Shown: positions 8,644-18,113, counted from the first letter of the stretch. The stretch is 64,000 nt of DNA from Microbacterium rhizomatis (GCF_008710745.1 NZ_VYSA01000001.1:806001-870000), one strand, 5' to 3'. Notes: generated by a model not told the origin, from the letters alone. Numbers and translations: made by a program.

Positions 8644-9679
8644 TCTGCGTCCTCTCGCCTTGCGGCTCGTCGTCGTCGGTCGTGAGGTGGGGCGCGATCT
8701 CGCGCGGATCCATCGTGCCGTCGAGCACCCGTTTGACCTGCTCGACGATCGGCATCGCAACCCCCGCCTCGCGCGCGAGCTGGAGGATCGGCGCCACCGA
8801 CGCCAGACCCTCCGCGGTCTGATTCATCTGCTTGACGACATCGGCCAGGCTGAGACCCTGACCCAGCAGGCGCCCCGCGGTGTTGTTGCGGCTCAACGGC
8901 GACTGGCAGGTCGCGATCAGATCGCCCAGGCCGGCGAGGCCCTGCAACGTCTCCGGCTCGGCACCCTGCGCGACCGCGAAATCGGTCATCTCGACGAGAC
9001 CCCGTGTGATGATCGACGCCTTCGTGTTCTCGCCGTAGCCGACGCCGTCGACGATCCCGATCGCCACGGCGATGAGGTTCTTGAGCACCCCGCCGAACTC
9101 GGTGCCGATCACGTCGGTGTTGACGAACGTGCGGAAGTAGCGGTTGCGAGCGCGCCGGGCGACCGCCTCGGCGGTCTCCTGGCTCGTCGAGGAGATCACC
9201 GCCGCGGTGGGCTGCTCCCGCGCGATCTCCAGCGCGAGGTTGGGCCCCGAGGCCACCGCGATCCGCATCGGGTCGCACGCGAGCTCCTGCTCGATGACCT
9301 GGCTCATCCGCAGCCCGGTGCGTCTCTCGACACCCTTCATGAGCGAAACGATCGGCACGTCGCTCATCGAGACGAGAGCGCGCACCGCCTTGAGGTTCTC
9401 ACGGACGGCCTGGCTCGGGATGGAGAGGTAGATCTGCTCGGCACCCTCGAGGGCTTCGGACAGGTGGTGGCTCGCGCTCATCGTGCGTGGGAGATTGACA
9501 CCGGGCAGGTAGCCGCTGTTGCGCTTGGCCTCGTTGATCTCGGTCGCGAGCTCGGGCCGGCGCGCCCACATCGTCACGTGGGCCCCGCCATCGGCGAGCA
9601 CCTTGCCGAAGGTCGTGCCCCAACTGCCCGCACCGACGACGGCGACCCGGGGCAGGGCGGCATCCTGCTTACGGCTCAA
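8543..9679 (-). CDS. gpsA: Glycerol-3-phosphate dehydrogenase [NAD(P)+]
   Basis: Reduces dihydroxyacetone phosphate to sn-glycerol-3-phosphate for phospholipid synthesis. The N-terminal dinucleotide-binding loop GAGSWGT is at 16-22. The conserved regions MKGVE, SGPNLALEIA and GLGDLIATC are all present. The family domain ends near DPREIAPHL. A further 45 or so residues, rich in Gln, Arg and Gly, extend into ddl in a different frame, giving 378 residues against the usual 330-350. The tail probably has no conserved function. The downstream acyltransferase-gpsA-ddl order is a conserved actinobacterial operon. Confidence 0.94.
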   Translation of the reverse strand: MSRKQDAALPRVAVVGAGSWGTTFGKVLADGGAHVTMWARRPELATEINEAKRNSGYLPGVNLPRTMSASHHLSEALEGAEQIYLSIPSQAVRENLKAVRALVSMSDVPIVSLMKGVERRTGLRMSQVIEQELACDPMRIAVASGPNLALEIAREQPTAAVISSTSQETAEAVARRARNRYFRTFVNTDVIGTEFGGVLKNLIAVAIGIVDGVGYGENTKASIITRGLVEMTDFAVAQGAEPETLQGLAGLGDLIATCQSPLSRNNTAGRLLGQGLSLADVVKQMNQTAEGLASVAPILQLAREAGVAMPIVEQVKRVLDGTMDPREIAPHLTTDDDEPQGERTQNGQAGGGGALWRSLQRTLDQFRNGGRRAPRDQS

Positions 9680-10442
9680 GGCGGCCCGTTTCCTTCTGCC
9701 CGTGCGACGCAGGATTCCACCGCTCGGCGGGAGCCTTCTCGTTCCGGAGGTCTTCGAGGAGCACGGTGATGGCCGACATGAGCCGATCCGTGGCCTCGGC
9801 GAGTGCCGCGGGCTGGGTGTGGCGTCCGACGAGGTCGGAGATGTCGACGGGTGCGCCCACCGCCACGGTCACGAGCTTGCGCGGCGGCCAGAGGCTGATC
9901 TTCTTCCCGTAGCGCGCCATGATCTCCTGCGCACCCCAGTGGGCCATCGGGATGAGCGGGATGCCGGACTCCAGCGCGAGCCGCACGGCGCCGGTCTTGC
10001 CGCGCATCGGCCACATCCCGGGCTCGCGGGTCAGCGTTCCCTCGGGGTAGACGATCACACCGCGCCCGTGCTCGACGAGAGCCTCGGATGCCGCAATGGT
10101 CTGGCGCGCCGATGCGCTGGAGCTCGATCGCGCGACGGGAACCATCCCCGTGGCACGCAGCGCGGCGCCGAGCACCGGGACCTTGAAAAGGCTCTCTTTG
10201 GCCATGAAACGAGGCGGGCGGCCCAGACGCCAGACGGCGACGGCGACCACGATCGGGTCTATCTCGGTGTAGTGGTTCGGCGCCAGGATGTACGCGCCGT
10301 TGCGCGGAAGAGAATCACCCTTCCGGATCCGGACCTTCGCGAGCAGGCCGAACAACGGCACGACGATGGTCGCCAGCATCCAGAACACGAACGGCCGCGG
10401 CTCACGCGCGTCTGACCCGGTGGAGGGCGAAGTCTCTGCCAC
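9669..10442 (-). CDS. plsC: 1-acyl-sn-glycerol-3-phosphate acyltransferase
   Basis: Acylates lysophosphatidic acid to phosphatidic acid at the inner membrane face. The 257-residue protein has a hydrophobic N-terminal segment (about 18-36), the HX4D box at 57-62 (HYTEID), and PEGT at 133-136. The GTG start at 10440-10442 lies just after murA (stop 10448). It overlaps gpsA by 11 bases, so glycerol-3-phosphate and phosphatidate synthesis are coupled here. More typical of PlsC than the shorter homologue at 4827. Confidence 0.9.
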   Translation of the reverse strand: MAETSPSTGSDAREPRPFVFWMLATIVVPLFGLLAKVRIRKGDSLPRNGAYILAPNHYTEIDPIVVAVAVWRLGRPPRFMAKESLFKVPVLGAALRATGMVPVARSSSSASARQTIAASEALVEHGRGVIVYPEGTLTREPGMWPMRGKTGAVRLALESGIPLIPMAHWGAQEIMARYGKKISLWPPRKLVTVAVGAPVDISDLVGRHTQPAALAEATDRLMSAITVLLEDLRNEKAPAERWNPASHGQKETGRLEP

Positions 10443-10447
10443 GCGCG

Positions 10448-11818
10448 TCAGCCGATGACGTCGAAGTCGGCGCCGAGCGCCTGGAGCTTGGCGAAGAACT
10501 TCTCGTAGCCGCGGCGGATGATCCCGACGTTGCTGACCACAGACCTTCCTTCGGCCGCGAGGGCGGCGATGACGTAGCTGTACCCGCCACGCAGGTCGGG
10601 CACCTCGACCTCGGCGCCGTGCAGCGGAGTGGGTCCGTTGATGACGGCAGCCTGCTCGAGGGCGCGCCGCGGCACGCGCCGCCCGGGGGCGTCGATGCCC
10701 TGCTTGTGCACGACGATGTCCGCACCCATCTGCACGAGCGCCTCGGTGAAGCCGAGCCGGTTCTCGTAGACGGTCTCATGCACGACCGACTCGCCTTGGG
10801 CCTGCGTGAGCGCCACGATGAGCGGCTGCTGCCAGTCGGTCATGAACCCGGGGTGTACGTCGGTTTCGACGACGACAGGCTTGAGCTCGCCGCCGCGGCG
10901 GAACCGGATCCCGTCCTCGCGGACGTCGAAGTCGCCTCCCACCTTGCGGAAGACGTTCAGGAAGGTCAGCATCTCCTGCTGCTTGGCCCCCCCGACGAAG
11001 ATGTCGCCGTCGGTCGCCAGCGCCGCGCACGCCCACGAGGCGGCCTCGTTGCGGTCGAAGATCGCCCGGTGATCGTACCCGCGGAGCGAATCGACGCCCT
11101 CGATGAGGATCACCCGGTTGGGCTCGTACGAGATGATCGCGCCCATCTTCTGCAGCACGGCGATCAGATCCATGATCTCCGGCTCGATCGCCGCGTTGCG
11201 CAGCTCTGTGGTCCCCTTGGCGCGGACCGCCGTCAGCAGCACCTGCTCGGTGGCGCCCACACTCGGGTAGGGCAGCTCGATGTCGGCGCCGTGCAGGCCG
11301 TGGGGAGCGGTGATCCTGATGCCCTCGTAGCTCTTGTCGACGACCGCCCCGAATGCGCGCAGCGCGTCCATGTGGAAGTTGATCGGCCGGTCGCCGATGC
11401 GGCACCCGCCGAGGTCGGGGATGAGCGCCTCTCCCAGGAGGTGCAGAAGAGGCCCGCAGAACAGGATCGGGATCCGGGATGCCCCCGCGTGCGCATCGAT
11501 CTCTTCGAAGTGCGCCGAGACCGCGCCGGCCGGATCGAGGTGCAGCGTGCCCTCTTCCTCTCCGTCCACGACGCGGACGCCGTGCACCTCGAGGAGGGAG
11601 CGCACCACCTGCACGTCGCTGATATCGGGGACATCGCGCAGAACACTGGGGGTCTCGCCCAGGAGGGCAGCGACCATCGCCTTCGTGACGAGGTTCTTCG
11701 CACCCTTGACCTCGACACGTCCGGTGAGCGGACGTCCACCGCGAATGGAGAGCACCTCTCCGGACAAGCCCTTCTCCCCCGCCTTCGAATCGGCTGCGTC
11801 GCTGAGAAGAGTCTTCAT
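10448..11818 (-). CDS. murA: UDP-N-acetylglucosamine 1-carboxyvinyltransferase
   Basis: First committed step of peptidoglycan synthesis: transfer of enolpyruvate from PEP to UDP-GlcNAc. The 456-residue protein has the KGAKN motif (38-42) and the active-site loop with Cys139 in GGCRIGDRP. This Cys is the fosfomycin target, while some actinobacteria carry Asp there. The ATG at 11816-11818 is preceded by a GCGAGG ribosome-binding segment. TTGACA about 40 bases upstream could be a -35 element. It starts the murA-plsC-gpsA-ddl envelope gene run. Confidence 0.95.
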   Translation of the reverse strand: MKTLLSDAADSKAGEKGLSGEVLSIRGGRPLTGRVEVKGAKNLVTKAMVAALLGETPSVLRDVPDISDVQVVRSLLEVHGVRVVDGEEEGTLHLDPAGAVSAHFEEIDAHAGASRIPILFCGPLLHLLGEALIPDLGGCRIGDRPINFHMDALRAFGAVVDKSYEGIRITAPHGLHGADIELPYPSVGATEQVLLTAVRAKGTTELRNAAIEPEIMDLIAVLQKMGAIISYEPNRVILIEGVDSLRGYDHRAIFDRNEAASWACAALATDGDIFVGGAKQQEMLTFLNVFRKVGGDFDVREDGIRFRRGGELKPVVVETDVHPGFMTDWQQPLIVALTQAQGESVVHETVYENRLGFTEALVQMGADIVVHKQGIDAPGRRVPRRALEQAAVINGPTPLHGAEVEVPDLRGGYSYVIAALAAEGRSVVSNVGIIRRGYEKFFAKLQALGADFDVIG

Positions 11819-11904
11819 CCGGTGGAACCTCGCTTGTGTGGGCCTTGGGTGTGTCAAGGGGTACGGCTGTCGGTCGGAACGCCCTCGTAAGGCGCCCTCC
11901 CGCA

Positions 11905-12501
11905 TCAGGGGACGGGTATCGTCCGCGGCCGCCACGCCTCCCGGCGGGCCTCGAACTGCGCGATCTTGTCTTCGCTGCGCAGCGTGAGCCCGATGTCGTC
12001 GAGCCCTTCGAGAAGCCGCCACCTAGTGTAATCGTCGATGTCGAAAGCGACCGTGAGGTCACCGATCGTCGCGCGCCGCGCTTCGAGGTCGACCGTCATC
12101 GTGGTGCCCGGTTCGGCGTCGATGCGCGCCCAGATGCGCTCGAGGTCGTCCTCGGTTATGAGGCCGGTCACGAGACCCTGCTTGCCCGAGTTGCCGCGGA
12201 AGATGTCTCCGAACCGAGGGCTCAGGACGACGGCGAACCCGAAGTCGCGCAGTGCCCATACCGCGTGCTCGCGGCTCGAGCCGGTGCCGAAGTCCGCACC
12301 TGCGACCAGGATGCTCGCGCCCTGGAAGGCGGGCTGGTTCAGCACGAACTCGGGGTCCTGCCGCCAGGCGGCGAACAGGGCGTCGTCGAAGCCCGTCTTC
12401 GTCACGCGCTTGAGGTAGACCGCGGGGATGATCTGGTCGGTGTCGACATTCGACCGCTTCAGCGGCGCGGCGATACCGGTGTGCGTCGTGAACTTGTCCA
12501 T
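11905..12501 (-). CDS. leuD: 3-isopropylmalate dehydratase small subunit
   Basis: Swivel-domain subunit of isopropylmalate isomerase in leucine synthesis. The 198-residue protein has the conserved [10 protein letters not shown] segment near the N-terminus and the substrate-binding GTGSSREHA motif. Its ATG is 1 base downstream of the leuC stop codon, so leuCD is translated as a tightly coupled pair. Confidence 0.97.
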   Translation of the reverse strand: MDKFTTHTGIAAPLKRSNVDTDQIIPAVYLKRVTKTGFDDALFAAWRQDPEFVLNQPAFQGASILVAGADFGTGSSREHAVWALRDFGFAVVLSPRFGDIFRGNSGKQGLVTGLITEDDLERIWARIDAEPGTTMTVDLEARRATIGDLTVAFDIDDYTRWRLLEGLDDIGLTLRSEDKIAQFEARREAWRPRTIPVP

Positions 12502-12502
12502 G

Positions 12503-13957
12503 TCAGGCCTCGACCTTCTGCAGGGCGGGGAGATCGCTGGGACTGGAGAGCGTCCCGCGCACGGCCGTGGCCGCCGCGACGAGGGGTGACACCAGATGGG
12601 TGCGGCCGCCCTTGCCCTGGCGTCCTTCGAAGTTGCGATTGGATGTCGACGCGCACCGCTCACCGGGCGCGAGCTGATCCGGGTTCATGCCCAGGCACAT
12701 CGAGCACCCGGCGAAGCGCCATTCGGCGCCGAACGCCTCGACGATCTTGTCGATCCCCTCGGCCTCGGCCTCGAGTCGCACGCGGGCCGATCCCGGCACC
12801 ACCATGACGCGCACACCGGGGGCCTTGGTGCGGCCTTCGATGATCGACGCGAAGGCACGGAGGTCTTCGATGCGGCTGTTAGTGCACGAGCCCATGAACA
12901 CAGCATCCACCGACACGTCCTTCATGGGCGTCCCCGCAGCGAGATCCATGTATTCCAGAGCGCGTTCCGCAGCGGCCCGTTCGTTGGGATCGGCGATGTC
13001 GGCAGGCGTCGGCACGACGTCCGAGAGCGAGACACCCTGCCCGGGGTTCGTGCCCCACGTCACGAACGGCTCGAGCTCATTCGCATCGAGGAAGACCTCG
13101 GCGTCGAAGACGGCGCCCTCGTCGGTGGGGAGGGTCTGCCAGTAGGCGACCGCCGCGTCCCAGTCGGCGCCCTGCGGCGCGTGCGGCTTGTCTTTCACAT
13201 ATGCGAAGGTCTTCTCGTCGGGGGCGACCATGCCTGCTCGCGCGCCCGCCTCGATCGACATGTTGCAGATCGTCATGCGCCCCTCCATCGAGAGGGCGCG
13301 GATCGCACTGCCGCGGTACTCGAGCACGTAGCCCTGCCCACCGCCCGTACCGATCTTCGCGATGACGGCGAGGATGATGTCCTTCGCGGTCACACCAGGC
13401 TGGAGTTCGCCCTCGACGGTGATCGCCATCGTCTTGAACGGCTTCAGCGGCAGGGTCTGCGTCGCCATGACGTGCTCGACCTCGCTCGTGCCGATGCCGA
13501 AGGCCATCGCGCCGAAGGCGCCATGGGTCGAGGTGTGGGAGTCGCCGCACACGACAGTGATTCCCGGCATCGTGAGCCCGAGCTGGGGGCCGACGACGTG
13601 CACGATCCCCTGCTCTTTGTCGCCGAGCGAGTGGATGCGCACACCGAATTCCTCGGCGTTCCGGCGGAGCGTCTCGATCTGCGTCCGGCTCGTGAGGTCG
13701 GCGATGGGCTTGTCGATCGCGAGCGTCGGGGTGTTGTGGTCCTCTGTCGCGATCGTGAGATCGACCCGGCGAAGGGGCCGCCCCTCGGCGCGGAGGCCGT
13801 CGAACGCCTGCGGACTCGTCACCTCGTGCACGAGATGCAGGTCGATGTAGATGAGGTCGGGTTCGCCGTTCTCGCCCTTCACGACGAGATGGTCGTCCCA
13901 CACCTTCTCGGCGAGGGTGCGAGGGCGGTCGGGAATCGTGGAAATGGGGGTGCTCAT
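12503..13957 (-). CDS. leuC: 3-isopropylmalate dehydratase large subunit
   Basis: Catalytic [4Fe-4S] subunit of isopropylmalate isomerase, converting 2-isopropylmalate to 3-isopropylmalate. The 484-residue protein carries the three cluster ligands Cys358 (GSCTN), Cys418 and Cys421 (CSMC). The start ATG has an AGGAG-type site about 9 bases upstream. A leader peptide gene and a strong stem-loop lie 45-115 bases upstream, suggesting leucine-dependent attenuation. leuA and leuB are not in this window. Confidence 0.97.
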   Translation of the reverse strand: MSTPISTIPDRPRTLAEKVWDDHLVVKGENGEPDLIYIDLHLVHEVTSPQAFDGLRAEGRPLRRVDLTIATEDHNTPTLAIDKPIADLTSRTQIETLRRNAEEFGVRIHSLGDKEQGIVHVVGPQLGLTMPGITVVCGDSHTSTHGAFGAMAFGIGTSEVEHVMATQTLPLKPFKTMAITVEGELQPGVTAKDIILAVIAKIGTGGGQGYVLEYRGSAIRALSMEGRMTICNMSIEAGARAGMVAPDEKTFAYVKDKPHAPQGADWDAAVAYWQTLPTDEGAVFDAEVFLDANELEPFVTWGTNPGQGVSLSDVVPTPADIADPNERAAAERALEYMDLAAGTPMKDVSVDAVFMGSCTNSRIEDLRAFASIIEGRTKAPGVRVMVVPGSARVRLEAEAEGIDKIVEAFGAEWRFAGCSMCLGMNPDQLAPGERCASTSNRNFEGRQGKGGRTHLVSPLVAAATAVRGTLSSPSDLPALQKVEA

Positions 13958-14003
13958 TGCTCCGTCGTTCTCCTGAAGAAGAGGATCAAGCCCGCAGTGA
14001 ACT

Positions 14004-14042
14004 CCGCGACGAGGGAGGCCTGGGAATTAGGACTCGTCGCGG
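14004..14042 (-). promoter_or_regulatory. Stem-loop of the leuCD leader (putative attenuator)
   Basis: On the minus-strand RNA the perfect 10-bp arms CCGCGACGAG (14033-14042) and CTCGTCGCGG (14004-14013) enclose a 19-nt loop. The first arm overlaps the Ser-Arg-Asp-Glu codons of the leader peptide and the loop contains its stop codon. Ribosome position on the leader should therefore decide whether the stem forms. There is no clear U-run, so premature termination, Rho action or masking of the leuC ribosome site are all possible. Confidence 0.6.
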
Positions 14043-14071
14043 CTGCTAAGGAGAAGGCGAGCGATCCGCAC
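14027..14071 (-). CDS. leuL: Leucine-rich leader peptide of leuCD
   Basis: A 14-codon reading frame, VRIARLLLSSRDES, starting with GTG and ending TAA. It has three consecutive Leu codons (CTT CTC CTT). CTT is rare in this GC-rich genome, as expected for a sensor of charged tRNA-Leu. TAGTCT (14078-14083) lies exactly 6 nt upstream of the GTG, so the leader would be translated from the very 5' end of the mRNA. It lies about 70 bases upstream of leuC on the same strand. Leu leader peptides before leu genes are known in actinobacteria; that this one is functional is inferred. Confidence 0.62.
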   Translation of the reverse strand: MRIARLLLSSRDES

Positions 14072-14077
14072 CTGAGC

Positions 14078-14083
14078 AGACTA
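14078..14083 (-). promoter_or_regulatory. -10 element of the leuCD transcript
   Basis: TAGTCT matches the actinobacterial TANNNT -10 consensus and is 6 nt from the leader GTG. No convincing -35 hexamer is present. It would produce an mRNA with about a 115-nt leader before leuC. Confidence 0.5.
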
Positions 14084-14222
14084 CCACCGGCGCACCGGGG
14101 CCCGTCCTGAGCCCAGCGTGTCGGCCGTCCCGGTCGCGTCGTAACACTGCTTCTCATTCGATCGGGATTTCGCGGGGTCCGTGCCACTCTGGGTTGTCCA
14201 CGCACGACCCGGGAAGGCCACG

Positions 14223-15575
14223 ATGACACAGTCCGCCGACGAGGGCTTCACGACTCGTCAAGTCCACGCAGGATCGGATGCCCGTGCCGCGCGCCCGCGC
14301 GCACTGCCCATCTATATGACGGCAGGGTTCCCGTTCGACGGCTTCGACGACGCGGCCGCGCATTTCGACCAGGGCGATGGATTCGGCTACACCCGCACGG
14401 GTAACCCGACCGTCGACGCGGTCGAACGCAAGATCGCCTCGCTGGAGGGCGGCGCGCAGGCGCTCCTGGTCGCGAGCGGTCAGGCTGCCGTGACTGTCGT
14501 CCTTCTCGGACTGGTGTCGGCCGGCGAGCACATCGTGTGCGCCACCCACATCTACGAGGGCACACGCGGACTCATCCTCGACAACCTCGCCCGCCTGAAC
14601 ATCGAGGTCGACTTCGTGGACGACGTGAACGACGTCGCCGAGTGGGAGTCGAAGATCCGGCCCACGACGCGCGTCCTGTTCGCGGAGTCGATCGCCAATG
14701 CCCGCAACGATCTGCTCGACATCGCGTCGATCGCGCGCGTCGCCGACGGTCACGGCATACCCCTCGTCGTCGACAACACCTTCGCGACGCCGTATCTGCT
14801 GCGCCCGATCGAGCACGGCGCAGCGATCGTCGTGCACTCGGCCAGCAAGTTCCTGGCGGGGCAGGGCTCGGTGCTCGGCGGCGTCATCATCGACGACGGG
14901 CGCTTCGACGCGGTCCGCTCCGGAGCGCTCTACCCCCATTTGACCGGGACGGGGCGCCTGGGCGGCTCGAGCCTGGCAGAGCGGCACGGCGGCCTCGCCC
15001 GCATCGCGTATCTGCGCGAGACGGTCGCCCCTCGGCTCGGGCCGACACCCTCGCCGCTCAACGCGTTCCTCGTCGGCCAGGGTCTCGAGACCCTGAGCCT
15101 GCGCGTCCAGCGGCAGTCCGAGAACGCGCTGATCGTCGCCGAGTGGCTCAGCACGCGACCCGAGGTGGCCTCTGTCGACTACGTCGGCCTGCCGTCCCAC
15201 CCCCATCACGCCCTCGCCGGACGCTATCTGGCACGTGGCAACGGTTCGGTGTTCACCTTCACCCTCCGAGGCGGCATCGACGAGGCACGCTCCTTCGTCG
15301 AGGCGCTGCGGGTGATCACGCACATGACCCACCTCGGCGACGTCCGGTCTCTCATCCTCCACCCGGGGACGACGAGCCATGTCCGGCGCACTCCCGAGGA
15401 GCGCGAGGCCCATGGCGTTCTGCCCGGCACCCTGCGCCTGTCGATCGGGATCGAGGACTCCGCCGACCTGATCGCGGATCTCTCGCGCGGATTGGATGCC
15501 TCGCACCCCCCTCTCGAGACCGTCGAGGCGGTGCGCGAAGAGTCCGGCGCGCTCGACGTCGTGGTCGCCGCGTGA
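14223..15575 (+). CDS. O-acetylhomoserine sulfhydrylase-type PLP enzyme
   Basis: Cys/Met-metabolism PLP-dependent enzyme that most likely condenses O-acetylhomoserine with sulfide (or another thiol). The 450-residue length and the [12 protein letters not shown] segment fit the O-acetylhomoserine aminocarboxypropyltransferase branch better than the shorter cystathionine gamma-synthases. The PLP lysine is Lys209 in SASKFLAG, with Asp184 (VVDNTFATP) contacting the pyridine nitrogen. A GGGAAGG site precedes the ATG. The next gene, a flavin monooxygenase, starts within its stop codon (GTGA), linking the two in sulfur assimilation. Substrate is inferred. Confidence 0.85.
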   Translation: MTQSADEGFTTRQVHAGSDARAARPRALPIYMTAGFPFDGFDDAAAHFDQGDGFGYTRTGNPTVDAVERKIASLEGGAQALLVASGQAAVTVVLLGLVSAGEHIVCATHIYEGTRGLILDNLARLNIEVDFVDDVNDVAEWESKIRPTTRVLFAESIANARNDLLDIASIARVADGHGIPLVVDNTFATPYLLRPIEHGAAIVVHSASKFLAGQGSVLGGVIIDDGRFDAVRSGALYPHLTGTGRLGGSSLAERHGGLARIAYLRETVAPRLGPTPSPLNAFLVGQGLETLSLRVQRQSENALIVAEWLSTRPEVASVDYVGLPSHPHHALAGRYLARGNGSVFTFTLRGGIDEARSFVEALRVITHMTHLGDVRSLILHPGTTSHVRRTPEEREAHGVLPGTLRLSIGIEDSADLIADLSRGLDASHPPLETVEAVREESGALDVVVAA

Positions 15576-16885
15576 GCCGGCCCCAGCACTTCGGCTGGTT
15601 TCTCGCCCGGGGATTCGGTCCGCACGGGTGGGGGCATCCCTACCTCGACTGGAACTACCGCTGGACAGAGCCCGCGCTGTACCAGGACTCCGTGCGCGCG
15701 CTCGAGCAGGCCGGATTCGACCTGCTGATCATCGAAGACGCGCCCTCTCTCGGCTCGCCCCGCACGATCGACCTCCGGATCCGTCACGCCTTCGGCGGCC
15801 CCAAGCACGACCCGCTCCTGCTCGCGCCCTACCTGTTCGCCGCGACCAGCCACCTCGGGGTCGTGCCGACCGTGAATCCCGCCGCCTCCCTGCCGTACAC
15901 CGCGGCCCGGCAGTTCGCGACGCTTCAGCACCTGAGCGGTCATCGACTGGGAATCAATGTGGTCACCGACACGGGCAGCGCACGACACTTCGGCATCGCA
16001 CCGCAGCTCGACCACGACGGCGCGTACGACCGTGCGGAGGAGTGGCTCGCCGGCATCCGGGCACTCTGGAACAGCTGGGGCGACGGTGCGCTCATCGCCG
16101 ACCCGGCGCACGGCCGGTACGCGGACGGAGCGCTGCTGGCACCGGTACAGCACCGCGGCGAGTACTTCTCGTTCGACGGACCGCTGAACGCCATCCCGTT
16201 CACCGACGGCGAGCCGGCGATCGTCTCACCGGGCGGGTCCGGACGTGGACTCGCGTTCGCGGGGGCGAACTCCGCCGTCCAGCTCGCGCTCGCCCCGCTC
16301 GATGAGAAGAGCATCACGGAGTATCGCGCGAAGATCCACGCCTCGGCCGTCGCGCACGGACGCTCACCGGACGACATCAAGATCCTGTTCGCGATCCAGC
16401 CCGTGATCGTCTCGTCGCCCGAAGAAGCGGATCGGCTGGTCGCAGCATCCCGCCACCCGGATGAGGCGGCGATCCGGTACATCGCCGAACGGCAGTCCAG
16501 CGACCTCGAGACCGACCTCACCGCCCTCGACCTCGACGCTCCGCTCGATCTCTCGGTCTTCGGCGAACACGTGTCGCACGGCAGCATCCGGCGCCTGGTC
16601 GGGGCCCACGACGCGGATACACCGCTGCGGACGATCCTCGCCGCCCACGCAAAGCTGGGACGGATCTCGGACCGTTCGGGTTTTGTGGGCACCGCGAACG
16701 AGTTCGCCGACCTCATCGAGGAACTGGGCTCATGGGGCAACGACGGCGTGCTGCTGTGGGGCGACCTGCACCCGGTCACGGTGCACCGGGTCCTCGACGA
16801 CCTCGTGCCGATCCTGCGGCGACGCGGCGTTCTGCGGACGGAGTACGCCGCGGGCGGACTGCAGGCGAACCTCCGGGCCTTCTAG
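15572..16885 (+). CDS. LLM-class FMN-dependent monooxygenase (NtaA/SnaA/DszA type)
   Basis: Two-component flavin-dependent monooxygenase of the luciferase-like superfamily. The 437-residue protein resembles the NtaA/SnaA/DszA/ScmK group: an N-terminal FGWFLARGFGPHGWG segment, GINVVTDTGSARHFG in the flavin barrel, and a C-terminal SGFVGTANEFADLIEEL helix. Members of this group oxidise organosulfur compounds or chelators, and need a separate flavin reductase that is not seen here. GTG start overlaps the sulfhydrylase stop, so a role in releasing sulfur from organic compounds is likely but unproven. Confidence 0.8.
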   Translation: MSRPQHFGWFLARGFGPHGWGHPYLDWNYRWTEPALYQDSVRALEQAGFDLLIIEDAPSLGSPRTIDLRIRHAFGGPKHDPLLLAPYLFAATSHLGVVPTVNPAASLPYTAARQFATLQHLSGHRLGINVVTDTGSARHFGIAPQLDHDGAYDRAEEWLAGIRALWNSWGDGALIADPAHGRYADGALLAPVQHRGEYFSFDGPLNAIPFTDGEPAIVSPGGSGRGLAFAGANSAVQLALAPLDEKSITEYRAKIHASAVAHGRSPDDIKILFAIQPVIVSSPEEADRLVAASRHPDEAAIRYIAERQSSDLETDLTALDLDAPLDLSVFGEHVSHGSIRRLVGAHDADTPLRTILAAHAKLGRISDRSGFVGTANEFADLIEELGSWGNDGVLLWGDLHPVTVHRVLDDLVPILRRRGVLRTEYAAGGLQANLRAF

Positions 16886-17886
16886 CTGCTGAGCTCGGCC
16901 TTCTTCTTATCGCGCGCCGAGGCGATGAGGCTCGCGATCGTCGCGACCGCCATCGAGGCGATGATCACGCCCAGCGACATCCAGGTCGAGATCTCGGGGG
17001 CCCACTCGATGTGCTCGCCGTTGTTGATGAAGGGGAGCTCGTTCACGTGCATCGCGTGGAAGACGAGCTTGAGCCCGATGAACGCCAGGATGAACGCGAT
17101 GCCGTAGTGCAGGTAGCGCAGTCGATCGAGCAGGTCGCCGAGCAGGAAGTAGAGCTGACGCAGACCCATCAGCGCGAAGATGTTCGCGGTGAAGACGATG
17201 AACGGGCTCTGCGTGATGCCGAAGATGGCGGGAATCGAGTCGATCGCGAACAGCAGATCGGTGACACCGATCGCTGCGAAGACGATGATCATCGGCGTGA
17301 AGATCTTCTTGCCGTTCACAACGGTCCTCAGCTTCGCGCCGTCGTAGTCGTCGCTGATGTCGACCGTGCGCCGGAGGAGCCGCACGACGAAGTTCTCCCT
17401 CTGCACGTCGTCATCGTGCGCGCCACCGTGGGGAAACGCCTGCCGGTACGCCGTCCACACCAGGAACGCGCCGAACACGTAGAAGATCGGGCTGAAATTC
17501 TCGATCACGGTGGCCCCGACCAGGATGAACGCCCCGCGCAGGACCAGGGCGATGATGATGCCCACCATCAGGACTTCCTGCTGGTAGCGCCGCGGGACGG
17601 CGAACTGAGCCATGATCAGCACGAAGACGAACAGGTTGTCGATCGAGAGGCTGTACTCGGTCAGCCATCCCGCGACGAACTGCCCCGCGTACTCTCCGCC
17701 GGCGAAGATCCACATGAGGCCCGCGAAGATGAGCGCCAGGCAGATGTAGAACACCACCCAGAGAGTGGATTCCCTCGTCGACGGGATGTGCGGGCGCTTG
17801 AGGATGAGGAGCAGGTCGGCGGCGAGGATGAGCGTCAGCACGACGAGCGAGCCGATCTCGAACCAGAGCGGGAGGGCGAGGTCCAT
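16882..17886 (-). CDS. TerC family membrane protein
   Basis: Integral membrane protein of the TerC/Alx family, now linked mainly to Mn2+ export. The 334-residue protein has about nine hydrophobic segments and the two acidic TerC motifs, SLSIDNLFVFVLI near residue 80 and FAIDSIPAIFGIT in the second half. The acidic Asp residues in these probably bind metal. The start ATG is at 17884-17886. Its 140-base leader looks like a yybP-ykoY riboswitch, consistent with a manganese role. The 3' end overlaps the convergent monooxygenase gene by 4 bases. Confidence 0.88.
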   Translation of the reverse strand: MDLALPLWFEIGSLVVLTLILAADLLLILKRPHIPSTRESTLWVVFYICLALIFAGLMWIFAGGEYAGQFVAGWLTEYSLSIDNLFVFVLIMAQFAVPRRYQQEVLMVGIIIALVLRGAFILVGATVIENFSPIFYVFGAFLVWTAYRQAFPHGGAHDDDVQRENFVVRLLRRTVDISDDYDGAKLRTVVNGKKIFTPMIIVFAAIGVTDLLFAIDSIPAIFGITQSPFIVFTANIFALMGLRQLYFLLGDLLDRLRYLHYGIAFILAFIGLKLVFHAMHVNELPFINNGEHIEWAPEISTWMSLGVIIASMAVATIASLIASARDKKKAELSS

Positions 17887-17894
17887 TGCGGGCC

Positions 17895-18027
17895 TTTCAC
17901 GGGAGGGGGCGACGAATCGTCGAAAGTCTCTCCCCCGCGGTGCCGGAGACCGGCTGCGCGGTGCGTGCCCGGGTCGCTCGCAAGCTCCCGTGATGACGGA
18001 CACGCGATGACGGGATACTCCCTCTCG
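17895..18027 (-). ncRNA. Putative yybP-ykoY (Mn2+) riboswitch upstream of terC
   Basis: The minus-strand RNA begins with GAGGGAGTATCCCGTCATC, continues through a GC-rich helical region, then GGGGGAGAGACTTTCG. The GGGAGUA loop near the 5' end and the GAGACUUUCG-like 3' element recall the yybP-ykoY family, whose commonest regulated gene is terC. A palindromic CGACGATTCGTCG nested between GGGGG and CCCCC just upstream of the start could form the expression platform. The TATCCT hexamer at 18035-18040 is a plausible -10. The assignment is by eye, without a covariance search. Confidence 0.55.
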
Positions 18028-18113
18028 CCCTACCAGGATACAGGGCGGATCCGGTGCCTCCGAACCGGGGCGCCCGCCCGTGAGACGATCCGGTTCCTTC
18101 CGACACTTACCGG

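Noticed and set aside
6073-8685. 870-residue plus-strand frame across thiL and ddl
   Set aside because: Spans three genes on both strands with no recognisable domain; a by-product of high GC content.
13954-14229. 91-residue minus-strand frame upstream of leuC
   Set aside because: Not supported by homology; the region is better explained by a leader peptide, stem-loop and divergent promoters.
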